From Adiantum capillus-veneris (lineage: Eukaryota > Streptophyta > Polypodiopsida > Polypodiales > Pteridaceae), in the NCBI GenBank assembly GCA_014529385.2, contig CM043969.1, forward strand, positions 72,754,676 through 72,818,675: a DNA stretch of 64,000 nt. Direction: 5' to 3'. Both the position numbers and the translations under genes were made by a program. Positions 1 through 10,168 of this stretch are shown one piece after another. Position 1 is the first letter of the stretch, and each line of letters starts with the position of its first letter. Below the pieces are notes generated by a model. The model searched no databases, was not told the origin of the DNA, and saw nothing but the letters and a program-made list of their open reading frames with translations.

Positions 1-391
1 TCTATCTTTTATCCATTGCAAATGTAGCATAAAGCAGTGTTGGACAAACAAAGTGTCATGCATTTTATCATCAAAAATGAAAAAGTGCAAAGTCTTTCTT
101 AATTCACCTTCGACACGGTAGTAGGTAATCTGTACAAAAATGGTGACTTGAATGGAATACCAATGCATTGCCCCTTGAATGAATAATTCTCAGCAAAATC
201 CACCACAGATACAACAACATCTTCTGGAAAATGCCTGATGCAAGTTTTGGACTACTCAGCCTGCCATCGATACACAAAGTCACGTTTGATGAACTTTTGA
301 AGATACGTCTTGAATACTTGTAATAACTCAGCAGTGCTCATCTCTTGGCATATAAGCTCCTTCCTTTTCTTCTTCTTTACACCTTCACTGT
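1..391 (-). pseudogene. 3' part of a transposase-like gene split by an inserted element
   Basis: Read on the minus strand, this gives protein-like text with a few stops and one frame change. Signatures are FIKRDFVYRWQAE, then EDVVVSVVDFAENYSFKGQ, then (after a frame change) MHWYSIQVTIFVQI and DDKMHDTLFVQHCFMLH. I recognise this order from a family of uncharacterised transposase-like proteins common in bryophytes, ferns and some animals. The Asp in VVDFAENY and the downstream DD/H block are plausible catalytic positions, but that is inference. The gene continues at 8,753 on the other side of the inserted element: the residues before the break (KVFKDVEVG) and after it (SEGVKKKKRKEL) read as one protein. 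It runs off the left edge. An in-frame stop (after RWQAE, about 270) and the frame change show it is dead. Confidence 0.6.
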
Positions 392-428
392 CATTAGGAA
401 AAATATGAACCCCAAAAGGGCCCTTTAG
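392..428 (+). repeat. Left terminal inverted repeat
   Basis: About 37 bases match the reverse complement of 8,716-8,752. The first 17 bases are identical, then one C/T difference, then CCCAAAAGGGCC identical, after which similarity fades. The terminus reads CATTAGG. Confidence 0.85.
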
Positions 429-576
429 CTTAAGGGGTGATTAAGCATGGCACCAATAGGAAGAGGGTGGTGGCCACAACTATACCCTCTCAAAAGGTAG
501 AGTAGTAGGGGGCATGGGGGCCTATTTGTTCCCCTCATTATAGCTTTGTTCCCTAGAAAGAGAGAGAAGGGGGAAA

Positions 577-596
577 GGGGGGGGGGGGGGGGGGGG
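577..596. repeat. Poly-G run
   Basis: Twenty consecutive G residues lie near the left end of the inverted-repeat element. Such runs are unstable and error-prone in sequencing, so the exact length is uncertain. Confidence 0.9.
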
Positions 597-1069
597 TTCC
601 CTCCATTAAAGTAACCCTAAAATTTTATTTTATTTTGAAAATCTCTAAATCTCACTTTTCACTCTCCAAAAGCTCTCCTAACCAAATACATGATCAAAAC
701 TATTTCTTTGACCAAAATTTGCATTTCTCAGCAGTACCCTCTATCTCTTCTCTTTCTCCTTCTGCCTCCAAGCTTTTCATACCTGCACCACTTGTCTCCC
801 CCTTTCATCCACACCATCCCTTTGAACTACTTCTTCTCTCCTTGCTCCCCATTAGCCACTTCTCCCCCTTCGCACCAAGCTTTCCATAGTTGCATCACAA
901 CTGGAAGCTTTCCATAGCTGCATGACTTGTCTCCCCCTTTCATCCACACCATCCATTTAAACTACTTCTTCTCCCCTTTGTTTCCCATTCAACCATTCCT
1001 TCTCATTTCATTCCTGAAGCAACAAGCCTCTCTCTCTAACACCACAACTCTTCTTCTTCTGGTGCTACC

Positions 1070-1074
1070 ATGTC

Positions 1075-1110
<36 letters not shown>

Positions 1111-2442
1111 ACTTCAAGGAAGCCAAAGGATGAGATAGAAGCGGTTTGCTTGCATAACACTAGGGATTCTGATGGGGAATGCGTGCCGCATATGTTTTCT
1201 AAAGGATCTTGGATCTTCATGCAACCTGCAGCAGCTATCGGGCCTCATCGAGTTCAAAACCGTGGCAACCTTGACGAACATTGGAAGGGGAGACTTCTTG
1301 GTTTCAAAAACCATAGAGTCAATGGCACAGTGTCCATTGTTCAACACACGTGTATTCTTGGCGTTCCATGCGCTTGAGGAATGGAAGCTCAAGAGACTTC
1401 CCAATACATTGTAAGTTGTAAAACATTGTTGGTTGCTGATTGTAAACGCTTGTTATTTGTTTTTTATTTTAATTGTTTTTGGTGTTGTCATAGATATATT
1501 CCCATTCGACCTTCTTGAGGAACAACCACTCAAGAGTCTCACAAGAACCTTCAACGCTCTTCATGCGGACATTGGTGTTACGATGCTTCCTAACTTGCCA
1601 CCTTCAATTTTGCTGCAACGCGGAATCTTCTTCTACTCACACACGTATGAAGTGCTGCCCTCAAAGGATGGATATGGTAAAGATCAATGTTGGATATGAA
1701 GTGCCACCCTCGAAGGATGGATATGGTGAAGATCAATGTTGTTGACAAACCTTCATTACTGAGTCCGAAATGGCCACAACCGGATGCGTGCTCACTTTTC
1801 TCAGTGAAGGAGAAGATGCTTTCCGATATTCCTCATTAAAATTTGGAAAGGCTTCCAGATAAGTTGGCCTTAGTTAGTGCTGTCCCGTGCATGTTTTTGT
1901 ACAACTGTTCAAGACATTGCCATTATGTGTCACACCTACTATGTTTTGTAGCAAGAATGTCATGTATGAAGCACTAAAACTGGTATTTGGAGAAAAGTGG
2001 GGAATGGTTGAGGGAGTGCACCAAGGAGATAAATACAAGTGTAAGGTGGGTGCTTCAGGTATAGGGATACGATATTTGAAAGTGCGCACTACTTTGTACT
2101 TACATTTTCACTATGAGCGTTGGATGTGTAAGAGTGGAAAGTGGATACCCTTACAATCTAGTGTTGCTAATTTTGTGACATTTGACATGCCCGTTACTTT
2201 GTCAAATGGTGTTTCTGAGATTGTGCAAGTCAGTGAACACAGGATACTCACCAAGATACGGGAACACTTGATTATCTTGGGCTACAAAGAAATCAAAGAT
2301 GCTTACTTTCGTCTCAATCGGCAAAAGGTCACTTTAGTTTATATGTTGTCTACATATGCCAATTTTTAGTCTTATTAAAAGCATTTTTGTTGTTTCAGAT
2401 TGGTAGGCGGGTGGAGGCAACCATGAAAGTGCAAGAGGAGTA
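1070..2442 (+). pseudogene. Cargo gene A of the TIR element, unknown function
   Basis: A spliced gene model can be drawn. A start at 1,070 (MST) leads into a poly-C run (1,077-1,110) coding for polyproline, followed by KPKDEIEAVCLHNTRDSDGE and CILGVPCA. A GTAAGT donor lies at about 1,411 and a TTGTCATAG acceptor at about 1,493; exon 2 starts DIFPFDLLEEQPLKSL. A later part holds CSKNVMYEALKLVFGEKWG and HFHYERWMCKSGKW, then a donor after RLNRQK and an acceptor before IGRRVEATMKVQEE and a stop at 2,442. The frame after the poly-C depends on the run length, and stops occur at about 1,375 and 1,697, so this copy is probably dead. I recognise no domain. It may be a transposition accessory protein or a captured gene. 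The splice sites are seen; the model is inference. Confidence 0.45.
1077..1110. repeat. Poly-C run inside the first exon of cargo gene A
   Basis: Thirty-four consecutive C residues directly follow the ATG TCA AC of the putative start. They encode polyproline, and any length change that is not a multiple of three shifts the reading frame downstream. Confidence 0.9.
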
Positions 2443-2679
2443 GAGGGTTGGCGGCGCATTGTCTTTAAGTTGATATGATAGATCAATGTAATCGGCTCTA
2501 ATGCCACGTCGTTGTAAAGCTTTCTATTTAATGAAACTCAAAACTTTTTTTTCATTATAATATCACCTTTGTTGATTAAGTTTTTTAGGTTTTGGTTGGG
2601 TGTTTGTGTGCGCACCCATGTGTGTTTGTATGTATATCAAAGAGCTTTGGGTGTCCGGGCCGTGGCGGGAGGGGGGGTT

Positions 2680-2687
2680 TATATAAA
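2680..2687 (+). promoter_or_regulatory. TATA box for cargo gene B
   Basis: TATATAAA in a GC-rich context (GGTTTATATAAAGGGG) lies 133-140 bases before the ATG at 2,820. A (CA)n(GA)n tract at 2,742-2,816 occupies the inferred 5' leader. Confidence 0.55.
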
Positions 2688-2741
2688 GGGGAGGGGGCTT
2701 CTTACTTTTCTGTCAACACTTGAGAGAGACAAAAAGAAGAC

Positions 2742-2753
2742 ACACACACACAC

Positions 2754-2816
<63 letters not shown>
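2742..2816 (+). repeat. (CA)n(GA)n microsatellite in the leader of gene B
   Basis: A short CA run is followed by about 56 bases of GA, ending immediately before the ATG at 2,820. This polarity (CA then GA) differs from the (CT)n(CA)n arrays elsewhere in the window. Confidence 0.9.
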
Positions 2817-2819
<3 letters not shown>

Positions 2820-4403
2820 ATGGCAGCACATGCTAGCGCATCCTCCTCCCATGCAACATCAACGTCGAAAGAGCCACACCCCCCTCCTTTCGTGGTTTCT
2901 TCTTTTCTTAGAGGACACCAAATATGTTGGACGCAGTGATCTTCACGGCTTCTTTACCCGCACAGTGGATTTATAAAAAACCATGCAGCTCCACAATGAC
3001 ACTTTTCACGACATCATAGAGTATATGCATACGCATATACTCAAGTATGTGAACTTTGAAGACAACTCCATGCTGCGGTTGCCATTTGATTTGCTTCGCT
3101 ACATCCACAAGGGCGACACAAAATTTTCAAAGAGACTAGCTCTCTTTGGAGCGATTGCAAAAGAGGCAAACCACTTCCGTCAAGTGACAAAGGAAGTTGC
3201 AGACTCCTTCAAGAAGCGCAAAATTGGGCAATCTTTCTTGTCCAATGTTGCCATTCTATTCTTCCTCGTCAATGAGGAGCACTCCTTGGAGGGGATGGAG
3301 GTCCCACATTTAGCAGTGGGTGGGGTGCTGGCGGATCGTAAAGATCTCAAGACCAAGCCTATAGTTGTCCAAAGTGAGCAAAGACTTCAAGTTGCTGAAT
3401 ATCCACATGGCTTGGAAGAAGCAGTTGCAGCGAGAGAGCAAATTGCTGGCACCTCTGAGGTGCCCGACCCCAAGTTCCGTGACCTTGTTGCAATTCCCAA
3501 AGTGGAGATTAGCCATCTCAGCAGCATAATTATAGAAGATGAGGAGTATTCATTCTTACATGATCTTGAAAAAGCTTTTGGTGCTCGACTAGATGAGCCT
3601 CTTAGCCTCATATGCACCAAGATGAAGTTCCCCCTTGATCCTACACCAGAAGCTATAGATGACAAGATGCTTCCATTGGGGGACTCTATTGCTGACACAA
3701 TTGCACTAGTGACAGAGAATATTCTCGCTGCAGAGCAAAGCAAAGTCATAGACAAGGAGTTCGTTGAACACAAGCCTGGATTGTTGCCAACCAAACTCCT
3801 ATCCGCCCCGATTTGCCTGGTTCGCAGAGCCCCCGCAAGGTTTATGAGAGCAAATCCTCTATCAACCTTGAAGCCACATCAACAATGGATGATGATGATA
3901 AGCAACAAGAGGTAATACTAAGCATTTTCTACGTTGATAATTCAACCTTTCTTCTTTGCTTTTGGTTAATTACAATCTGCAAGATGTTTTGTACATGGAC
4001 CTTTGGGCTAGCCGGAGGGGGGAGAGCGCGCAGTGTTTGGGCCTCAAGCAGCCCTAGCACATACATCGGCAAACTAACAATGCAAGATGTGTGCATCATA
4101 CACAAGGATTTCTCGTCGAATGGCCATTTTGTTTTGTGGGATCTTAAGGCCGCAAGTAAACTCCTATGTTTAGCCACCATCCCTCAAACAACCCATGTAA
4201 TTATTCTTGTGAAAAAATCACTTGGAATTGCCACTTTTGGCAATGGCTTCTGTGGCAAGGTCATGACATGCATAGCTCTTTGTCAAACCCTGGAGGTTGA
4301 CAGTGCCCAAGCTATAGCTGCTTCTGTACTTACATCCATTCTACCCAACACTATAGAACGTCGTAGAGAGGTTGCAAAGCGCCTCGTATCAAAAGATCGT
4401 TAA
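2820..4403 (+). pseudogene. Cargo gene B of the TIR element, unknown function
   Basis: The start at 2,820 (MAAHASASSSHATSTSKEPH) follows a TATA box and a GA-rich leader. A frameshift at about 2,935 and a stop just before 2,983 separate it from a 310-residue open stretch at 2,983-3,915 (MQLHNDTFHDIIEYMHTHIL, then LRLPFDLLRYIHKGDTKFSK, then VTKEVADSFKKRKIGQSFL). A second shift near 3,805 leads into SPRKVYESKSSINLEATSTM. A GTAATA donor follows KQQE at about 3,912 and the last exon ends IERRREVAKRLVSKDR at 4,403. The middle is charged and helical-looking. No domain is recognised and no catalytic motif is visible. It sits convergent to the transposase gene. A transposition helper or a captured host fragment are both possible. 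Confidence 0.5.
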
Positions 4404-5081
4404 GCCAGATGTACAATCTTTTAAATGAAAATTATCTTTCTTCTCCATGATCTTTTGCAAAGTTCAATTTACTGTTTTGTTCATGTTCAATGACAAAGCA
4501 AACTGTTTGAAAGTTGATTTTGTACATTGAAAAAAACTTGTCCAAAAAATTGCATAGAGAGACAAAAAGAGATGGATTGTATTTGTCGCAAAGTGAAAAT
4601 ACATTGAGTTCTCAAGAAAACTTGAATCCAATACAAGGGTTCCAAAGTAAACTAATCCAATACAAAAGCTAGTTACAAAAAAAGGTTTTGACATCAGAGG
4701 ACCATATAAGGGCAGGTTCACATGGTGGAAAAGAGCCGCTAAAAGCATGAGAAAATAATCTTTTGAATGTTAAAACCACATCAAATTGGAGAACTATTCA
4801 AACACATAGAGCGAAATGTATACTGCTAAAATTGCATAAACGATTCAAACACATAGAGCGAAATGTATACTTCTAAAATTGCATAAACTATCAAACAATG
4901 CAAACGCATGATCCAAAAAAAAAGAGCATCCAAATATGTAGATTTTCCATTTTCATGAGATTCTAAATACAACTACTACTGCCTAACCCAAACTTTTCCA
5001 ACCCTAGTCCTTGATGCTCGCCACACTGCATTCCGTGCTGGACCTTGTGAGGATCTCTAGCGTTCTAAGGACAAACATGGG
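4404..5081. other. Convergent 3' spacer with a 47-bp tandem duplication
   Basis: This lies between the ends of plus-strand gene B and the minus-strand transposase gene. It is AT-rich with no convincing ORF. At 4,797-4,890 a 47-bp unit (containing ACATAGAGCGAAATGTATAC) is present twice in tandem with one substitution. Confidence 0.7.
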
Positions 5082-7815
5082 CTAGTCGACGGGTTTCTTT
5101 TGCCAAGTGTGATGACCTTGCACGTTCAATCGACACTTTGCGTCCAAAGGTGGTGCAATAAAACAGTTGAAATTTTCTTGAAGATAGCATGAGGGCACTA
5201 AACCTCCTCCATGTCTTGTATTCTTGAAGTAGACACCCTTGGTACGATAGTGTGACTTCTCCATACCTTGCATGCTCCAAAGATCCAATGAACCATAGAT
5301 GTTCATAAAGTATGCCATAGGCATAGAGGATGTGCTGCCCAAAAAGCCACAACACATCGATGATCAAAACTAAAGCATAGTACATACCAAGGAATAGTAA
5401 GCACTCACCATATAGTGTGTAATGTTCGATTCACCCCATGCAATGACGATTGCCTCTGTGAACTCCACCACCAAATTTTGGAATTCTTGTCATTGCTCAC
5501 TCGTTATGCTTGCAAGTCGTAGTATCAACTTCATCATCTTCTTGAATACCTCGCAAACATGTTGTCGGCTAAGCACAACACTTGCATTGCTATCATTGTT
5601 CATTGTATACTTGCAAAGATCCTTCCACAACTCCCATCCACCTTCAGATGTTGATGTTCCGACAGTAGCAGCCCTTTCCTTGGACCGAACCCTCTTCAAA
5701 AAATGCCTTGCCTTTAGTCCACTCATGGACACTGGTTGGGCCACTTCCTCAGCGCTTGCATTGTTCTTATGTGAAACAATGGAGGTGTTGATCTCATGAA
5801 AACCTATTGAATTTAAGAGCGCTTCCACTGTTGAGATAGCATCAAACGACCTCTCCACAGGCTTCTTTGTAAAGGCATAATCAAAGTGAAGCTTTAATAA
5901 ACGATCAAAGATGCACATAAAAGCATGAAGTGTGCAAAAATGCACATTTTTTAGAGGGCAATTAATTATAGGGTTCCATTCGCTATCTTTTGCAGCACAA
6001 TTGGGCTCCTCCAACATAGGACATCGTAGAACCGAATGCTCCCACACACGTGTAATTTGTGAATTGTCATCTTTCTTTGTTTCATCGACCATTGCGATCT
6101 TGCGTGCATTCCCCTTATAGCCCTTAATGCAAAATGGACAAGGATACAGAGATCCCTAGAATGCACTTGATTGTTTTCAAATCTCCACCTAAGTGCCAGT
6201 CAACTTCAAACTCCCCTATGCCATTTACTTGGAGTTTTTCCCCAGCTAGCTGTGCCTTAATGACATATGTTATCCACGGAATGCGTTCAAAAATCCAAGC
6301 AAGCACTCCATGGGTCTCGTTGGGAACCTCAATAGCACCAAGCCACCAAATTTCTTTCTCCGACTGCACTGAAAGATGGTGCACAATCCTCATTCATAGC
6401 TATACGTTTTGCATGAAATAATGCCTCGTTCATGAGAGTAATACTTATCCTTTCTAATCTTCATTTCTTCACAATATGACACTTGTCTAGCTTGAGCACA
6501 AACACCAACTTTGAGCCTAGCACTGAAAAATGTCCAAAATAACATAAGAAAAACCATAATTGAAGAAAAAAGACCGCGTTACCGTAGCCTCACCATTAGG
6601 TGGTACACCATAAAAATGTATCATTGCCATTTGAAGCCTTCTGAAATCAACAAAAATATTAGTTGACATTAAGGAAATCCCTTGTCCACCCTATCTGCAC
6701 CTACGCTTGCATTGGTACGTTTCTTAACCCCTTTGGATTGCTTGGTAAAGATGGATGAAGGAATTATTTCCTCTATGTGCAAATAGCCTCCTATTCGAAA
6801 GTACACGTCTTTGTCCAAGGCCTTCTTAGCAAGATTGAACTTAAGTGGTGTAGGAAAAACATTCTCAGTAATTTCTCTTTCCCATAAAGAATCTTTAAGG
6901 AGACCATATAAGGCAACGTATCCCTTAGTACTAATTTCAACTTTATCACAAGCCTTCTGTACATCAACATCGCTCACAAGATTTAATAACTTTATCATCA
7001 TCTCCTTTGTGTCAACATTGTTTAAATGTTCTGCATTTCGTGCTCGTAAAAGGGCTATGACATCTGATTTCTTGAGGCACAACCTTAACAAATGGATGCG
7101 ATCCTCTTGGGTGTGGCCACCACACAGCTCTTGTAGAAAATTCCTACAAGAATGAACAAAAACATCATTACAAAATTCCTACAAGAATGGACAAAAACAT
7201 TACCATGAAAACATAAATTGGAGTGTAGCAAAATGTACCTTGTAGCTGTAACCCTTCTTTTTTTAGCACCACCTTCGAGGGCTAAAGTCTCTATGGCATT
7301 GAAGCTCCTCTTACGTTCCCTTGCACCTAAGGGCGTTTTTTTAAGATGCAAGATCGTATCTTCAAGCTTCATAATCTTACATCCTTCTCGTCCACCTGTA
7401 GCTTAAGAGTTTCCACTTCCTCCTCCGCATGAAAGATCCTTTTGTGCAATCCACTAGTGGTCTGGAAAAGAATTTGACATTGATGCAAAGACCATTGTGC
7501 ACTATCAGCTCCAATAGTCGACAATTGCTTGTAGTATCCAAGAAGACCTTGCTCCCCTCTACCTACATATTGTAAGAATGAAGCAAGGCTATTGAATGTT
7601 GGGTACACATTGATGGCTGGATCAATAGGGTAGAGACAACCATGCACCGAAAGGTTCACATTGGTGTGAACTGCAACACGGCGTTGTTGTGCAGTTTGCA
7701 AGTAATGACGCTTTGAGGGTGCGAAGTCCTTTGGCAACCAAACATGTAGAGAAACTGTTTTTGAACTTGAAAATCTTGGTGTGGATGGGAGGTTTGTAAT
7801 GTCGCCTAGCTCCAT
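5082..7815 (-). pseudogene. Transposase-like gene of the TIR element (multi-exon, decayed)
   Basis: ATG at 7,815 (MELGDITNLPSTPRF). In order: an N-terminal domain (LHVWLPKDFAPSKRHYLQ); a coiled coil (HAEEEVETLKLQVDEKD, LEDTILHLKK); a helical region (HTQEDRIHLLRLCLKKSD); VDWHLGGDLKTIKCILGIS; CPFC; RCPMLEEPNCAAKDSEWNP; NVHFCTLHAFMCIFDRLL; and, in the last exon, WSMQGMEKSHYRTKG ending KKPVD at 5,082. The HLGGD Asp, the paired Cys and the GMEKSH Glu recur in uncharacterised transposase-like proteins of ferns and bryophytes; calling them a catalytic triad is inference. One intron (7,238-7,144) has GT/AG borders. Defects: a 1-bp frameshift near 7,377, another near 6,150, and TGA at 5,490 where LASITSEQ should continue into QEFQNLVVEF. 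A GTGAGT donor after NITHYM (about 5,410) supports a final intron. Confidence 0.6.
7141..7205 (-). repeat. Tandem duplication of a 3' splice site
   Basis: Two copies of a roughly 36-bp unit each end, on the minus strand, with TTCTTGTAG followed by GAATTTT. Both are usable acceptors for the 7,238-7,144 intron of the transposase gene. Confidence 0.75.
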
Positions 7816-7873
7816 GGCAAGGGGAATAAAGCTGGCCTCAAGAAAGAGTGGAGAGCTACAGTAGAGGCACGGA

Positions 7874-8210
7874 TTGATTAGCTGTGGAATGGAGAGCTTC
7901 AGGAGAGCTATAGAGTGGAGTGCTGCAGGAGAGCTACGGAGTGGAGAGGAGGGCCATGGAGTGGAGAGCCATGGGGGGGAGAGCTGCAGCAAAGCTATGG
8001 AGTGGACCTACAACAAAGAGAGGGAAGGAGGAAGCTATGGAGTGAAGAGACATGGGGGGGAGAGTTGTAGCAAAGCTATGGAGTGGACCTGCAAAACAAC
8101 AAAGACAGGGAATGAGGAAGCTATGGAGTGGAGAGCCATGGGGGGGAGAGCTGCAACAAAGCTATGGAGTGGACCTGCAATAAAGAGAGGGAAGGAGGAA
8201 GTGTGTGTGC
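7874..8210. repeat. Degenerate purine-rich tandem repeat in the transposase leader
   Basis: Units built from GCTATGGAGTGGA, GAGCCATGGGGGGGAGAG and GCAACAAAGC recur about every 75-120 bases. They lie between the minus-strand TATA box (8,397-8,406) and the ATG (7,815), so they would form part of a long, repetitive 5' leader. Confidence 0.8.
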
Positions 8211-8396
8211 TGAAAAGTAAGAGAGAGAAGAGGGAGGGAGAGGAGTGAGAGAGGGAAGGAAGTAGAATGTGTGCTGGAAACTAGGAGAGAGAAGAGACAG
8301 AGAGGAGTGAGTTTGGAAGGAAATAAAAAAAGGTGCGAAGTTTCATATTTTGCAGGTCTAGCTGTGAGATTTTGAGAGAGAAATTTGATTTTTGAG

Positions 8397-8406
8397 TATA
8401 TATATA
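8397..8406 (-). promoter_or_regulatory. TATA box for the transposase-like gene
   Basis: TATATATATA lies about 580 bases upstream of the ATG at 7,815 and about 350 bases inside the right inverted repeat. It is the best-placed core promoter element for the minus-strand gene. Confidence 0.5.
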
Positions 8407-8715
8407 GGCTGGGGAGAAGTTTTGAGTAAAAGTGAGGTTTTTTTGAATTTTTTTGAAAAAAGTGTTTTTGTGGGCTGAGGCTATGGACGCCCTTGATGAT
8501 GTAACAAAAGAAAAAGGGAGGGTAGTTATTGTCATAGGGACCACCACTCTTTTGGGTAGAGAGAGAATGTATCTATCCTCCCTCCTTAGCCTCTTTTTCA
8601 ACCTACAAAAAGCCTATGACAGTCCAAAAAAAGCCTATGAGAATACCCTCATTCAATGGCCTTGTCTCCTAAACCACACACATTTTCAGCCTTAATCCTT
8701 TAAAATTAGGGATCC

Positions 8716-8752
8716 TTACAAGGCCCTTTTGGGATTCATATTTTTCCTAATG
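8716..8752 (-). repeat. Right terminal inverted repeat
   Basis: The reverse complement of this stretch matches 392-428. It ends CCTAATG on the plus strand. Confidence 0.85.
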
Positions 8753-9216
8753 TTGCCTACTTCCACATCCTTGAATACTTTCACTCTGATGGTTCTTGCA
8801 TCCTTGAGCAGCTCCTATGGACAACATACAAATTTCTTTGCCCCGCAAGTTGTACATTGACCCATGTGGCATTTTAGACCGTGGTAGGTAGACCCAACTT
8901 GATTGGGACACAAAATAGAATCTACAAGCTTTGAAATGCTCTTCACACTATACTTTGTAGCAGAACATGTTTCTGCAAGTGATGAATCCTTGCACAAACT
9001 GCATGCACATTTGCACAATGCACCATGCACTCCGAATGCTTGATTACGCATGTGACTGATAGCCTCCTTCATATATGAAATTTGCACATGGTAAATACAA
9101 CAACATTTCAGCCTATCCTTTAGCTTTCTCACAAAGTAAGGCTTCTCCAATTCAAAGGCAAGAAGCTGGATTTGTACATCAGGATATGCTTCCTTAAAAT
9201 GTTGGAAGAGCTCAGC
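8753..9216 (-). pseudogene. Central exon of the outer transposase-like gene
   Basis: The minus-strand frame starts after a GCAG acceptor at 9,217 with AELFQHFKEAYPDVQIQLL. It runs through EKPYFVRKLKDRLKCCCIYH, CKCACSLCKDSS and LVDSILCPNQVGSTYHGLKC to QCTTCGAKKFVCCP, then a stop, ELLKDARTIRVKVFKDVEVG and the break at 8,752. The many paired cysteines look like one or two zinc-binding modules. In the family I recognise, this Cys-rich part precedes the VVDFAENY block, which here lies at 391-1. The stop after KFVCCP (about 8,814) is a disabling mutation. Confidence 0.6.
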
Positions 9217-10168
9217 CTGCGTTCCAGAACAATTAAAGCTTGTATCACTAGGAAATTATGATGCATTAGCAAGCTATTAGTAGATCTCACATGTGGGTTA
9301 GATAGTATGTCAAAGCATGCAATACCTATCAATAGTTATTCACAACTATACCAATAGCTTTGAGAACCACCCAATAGCTATGTAATAGCTATCAAATTGC
9401 AATCATAGCTAAGTGTTAGCTACCAATAGCTACCAAATAGAAATCACTAGCTATGAAATTATTAATCATAGACATGTAATACTTATCAATAGTTGTAGAA
9501 TAGCACTCACTTTTTGTGAAATAGTAATCATAGCTATGTGTTAGCTATAAGTAGCGATCAGATAACCATCACTAGCTATGAAATATATATCAAAAAGCTA
9601 TCAGTACCTGTCAATACCAAGTTGTAATAGCAATCACTAGCTATGAAGTAGCAAACATAGGTATGTGATATCTATCAATACTTGTCAAATAACAATCATA
9701 GCTACCCCTCAAATAGCAATGATAACTATATGACAGCTATTCACAGCTATCAAATATCAATCATAGCCATCAATAGTTGTAGATAGAAATCACTAGTAAT
9801 AAAATAGCAATCATTAGTTAAAAACTATTGATAAGATAAATACAGATAGAAACCATTTACAACTATTAAGTGGCCAATAGCAATAAACTACGTACAGCTA
9901 TAAACCGTTAGGCAATCATCAGTAATTGATAACTACTAATTAGTACCTATCTTCTATCAATAGCTATCAACAAATAGCCTACCAACAGTCATGTCATAAT
10001 TACAGATAGATACAGTTAGAACCATTTACAGCTATTAACTGGCCAATAGAATTAAACTATTCACATATATAAATAGTTAGGCAATGCTCACTAAATGATA
10101 GATACTAACTCGAAATGTTATATAACAAATATACATAGCTACTACATGGCATGCACTTTCATTCATAC
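9217..10168 (-). repeat. Intron of the outer gene filled by an ATAGCTATCAATAG minisatellite
   Basis: The intron has a GTATGA donor (minus strand, 10,168) and a GAACGCAG acceptor (9,217). Most of it (about 9,330-10,130) is a degenerate short-period array built on AATAGCTATCAATAGCTAT, AT-rich and full of local palindromes because TAGCTA is self-complementary. Confidence 0.75.

Larger units (their letters stand above)
392..8752. mobile_element. 8.36-kb DNA transposon with terminal inverted repeats
   Basis: The two ends are inverted copies of each other over about 37 bases, both beginning CATTAGGAAAAATATGAA and then CCCAAAAGGGCC. Inside are two plus-strand genes (1,070-2,442 and 2,820-4,403) and a minus-strand transposase-like gene (7,815-5,082), with TATA boxes in front of two of them. 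The element interrupts the open frame of another transposase-like gene, which reads through once 392-8,752 is removed. I could not identify a clean target-site duplication: the left flank is ACTGT and the right flank TTGCC. I do not assign a named superfamily. Cut-and-paste transposition is inferred from the inverted ends and the transposase-like gene. Confidence 0.75.

Noticed and set aside
388-8757. Target-site duplication for the 8.36-kb TIR element
   Set aside because: Left flank ACTGT and right flank TTGCC share no direct repeat; not claimed.
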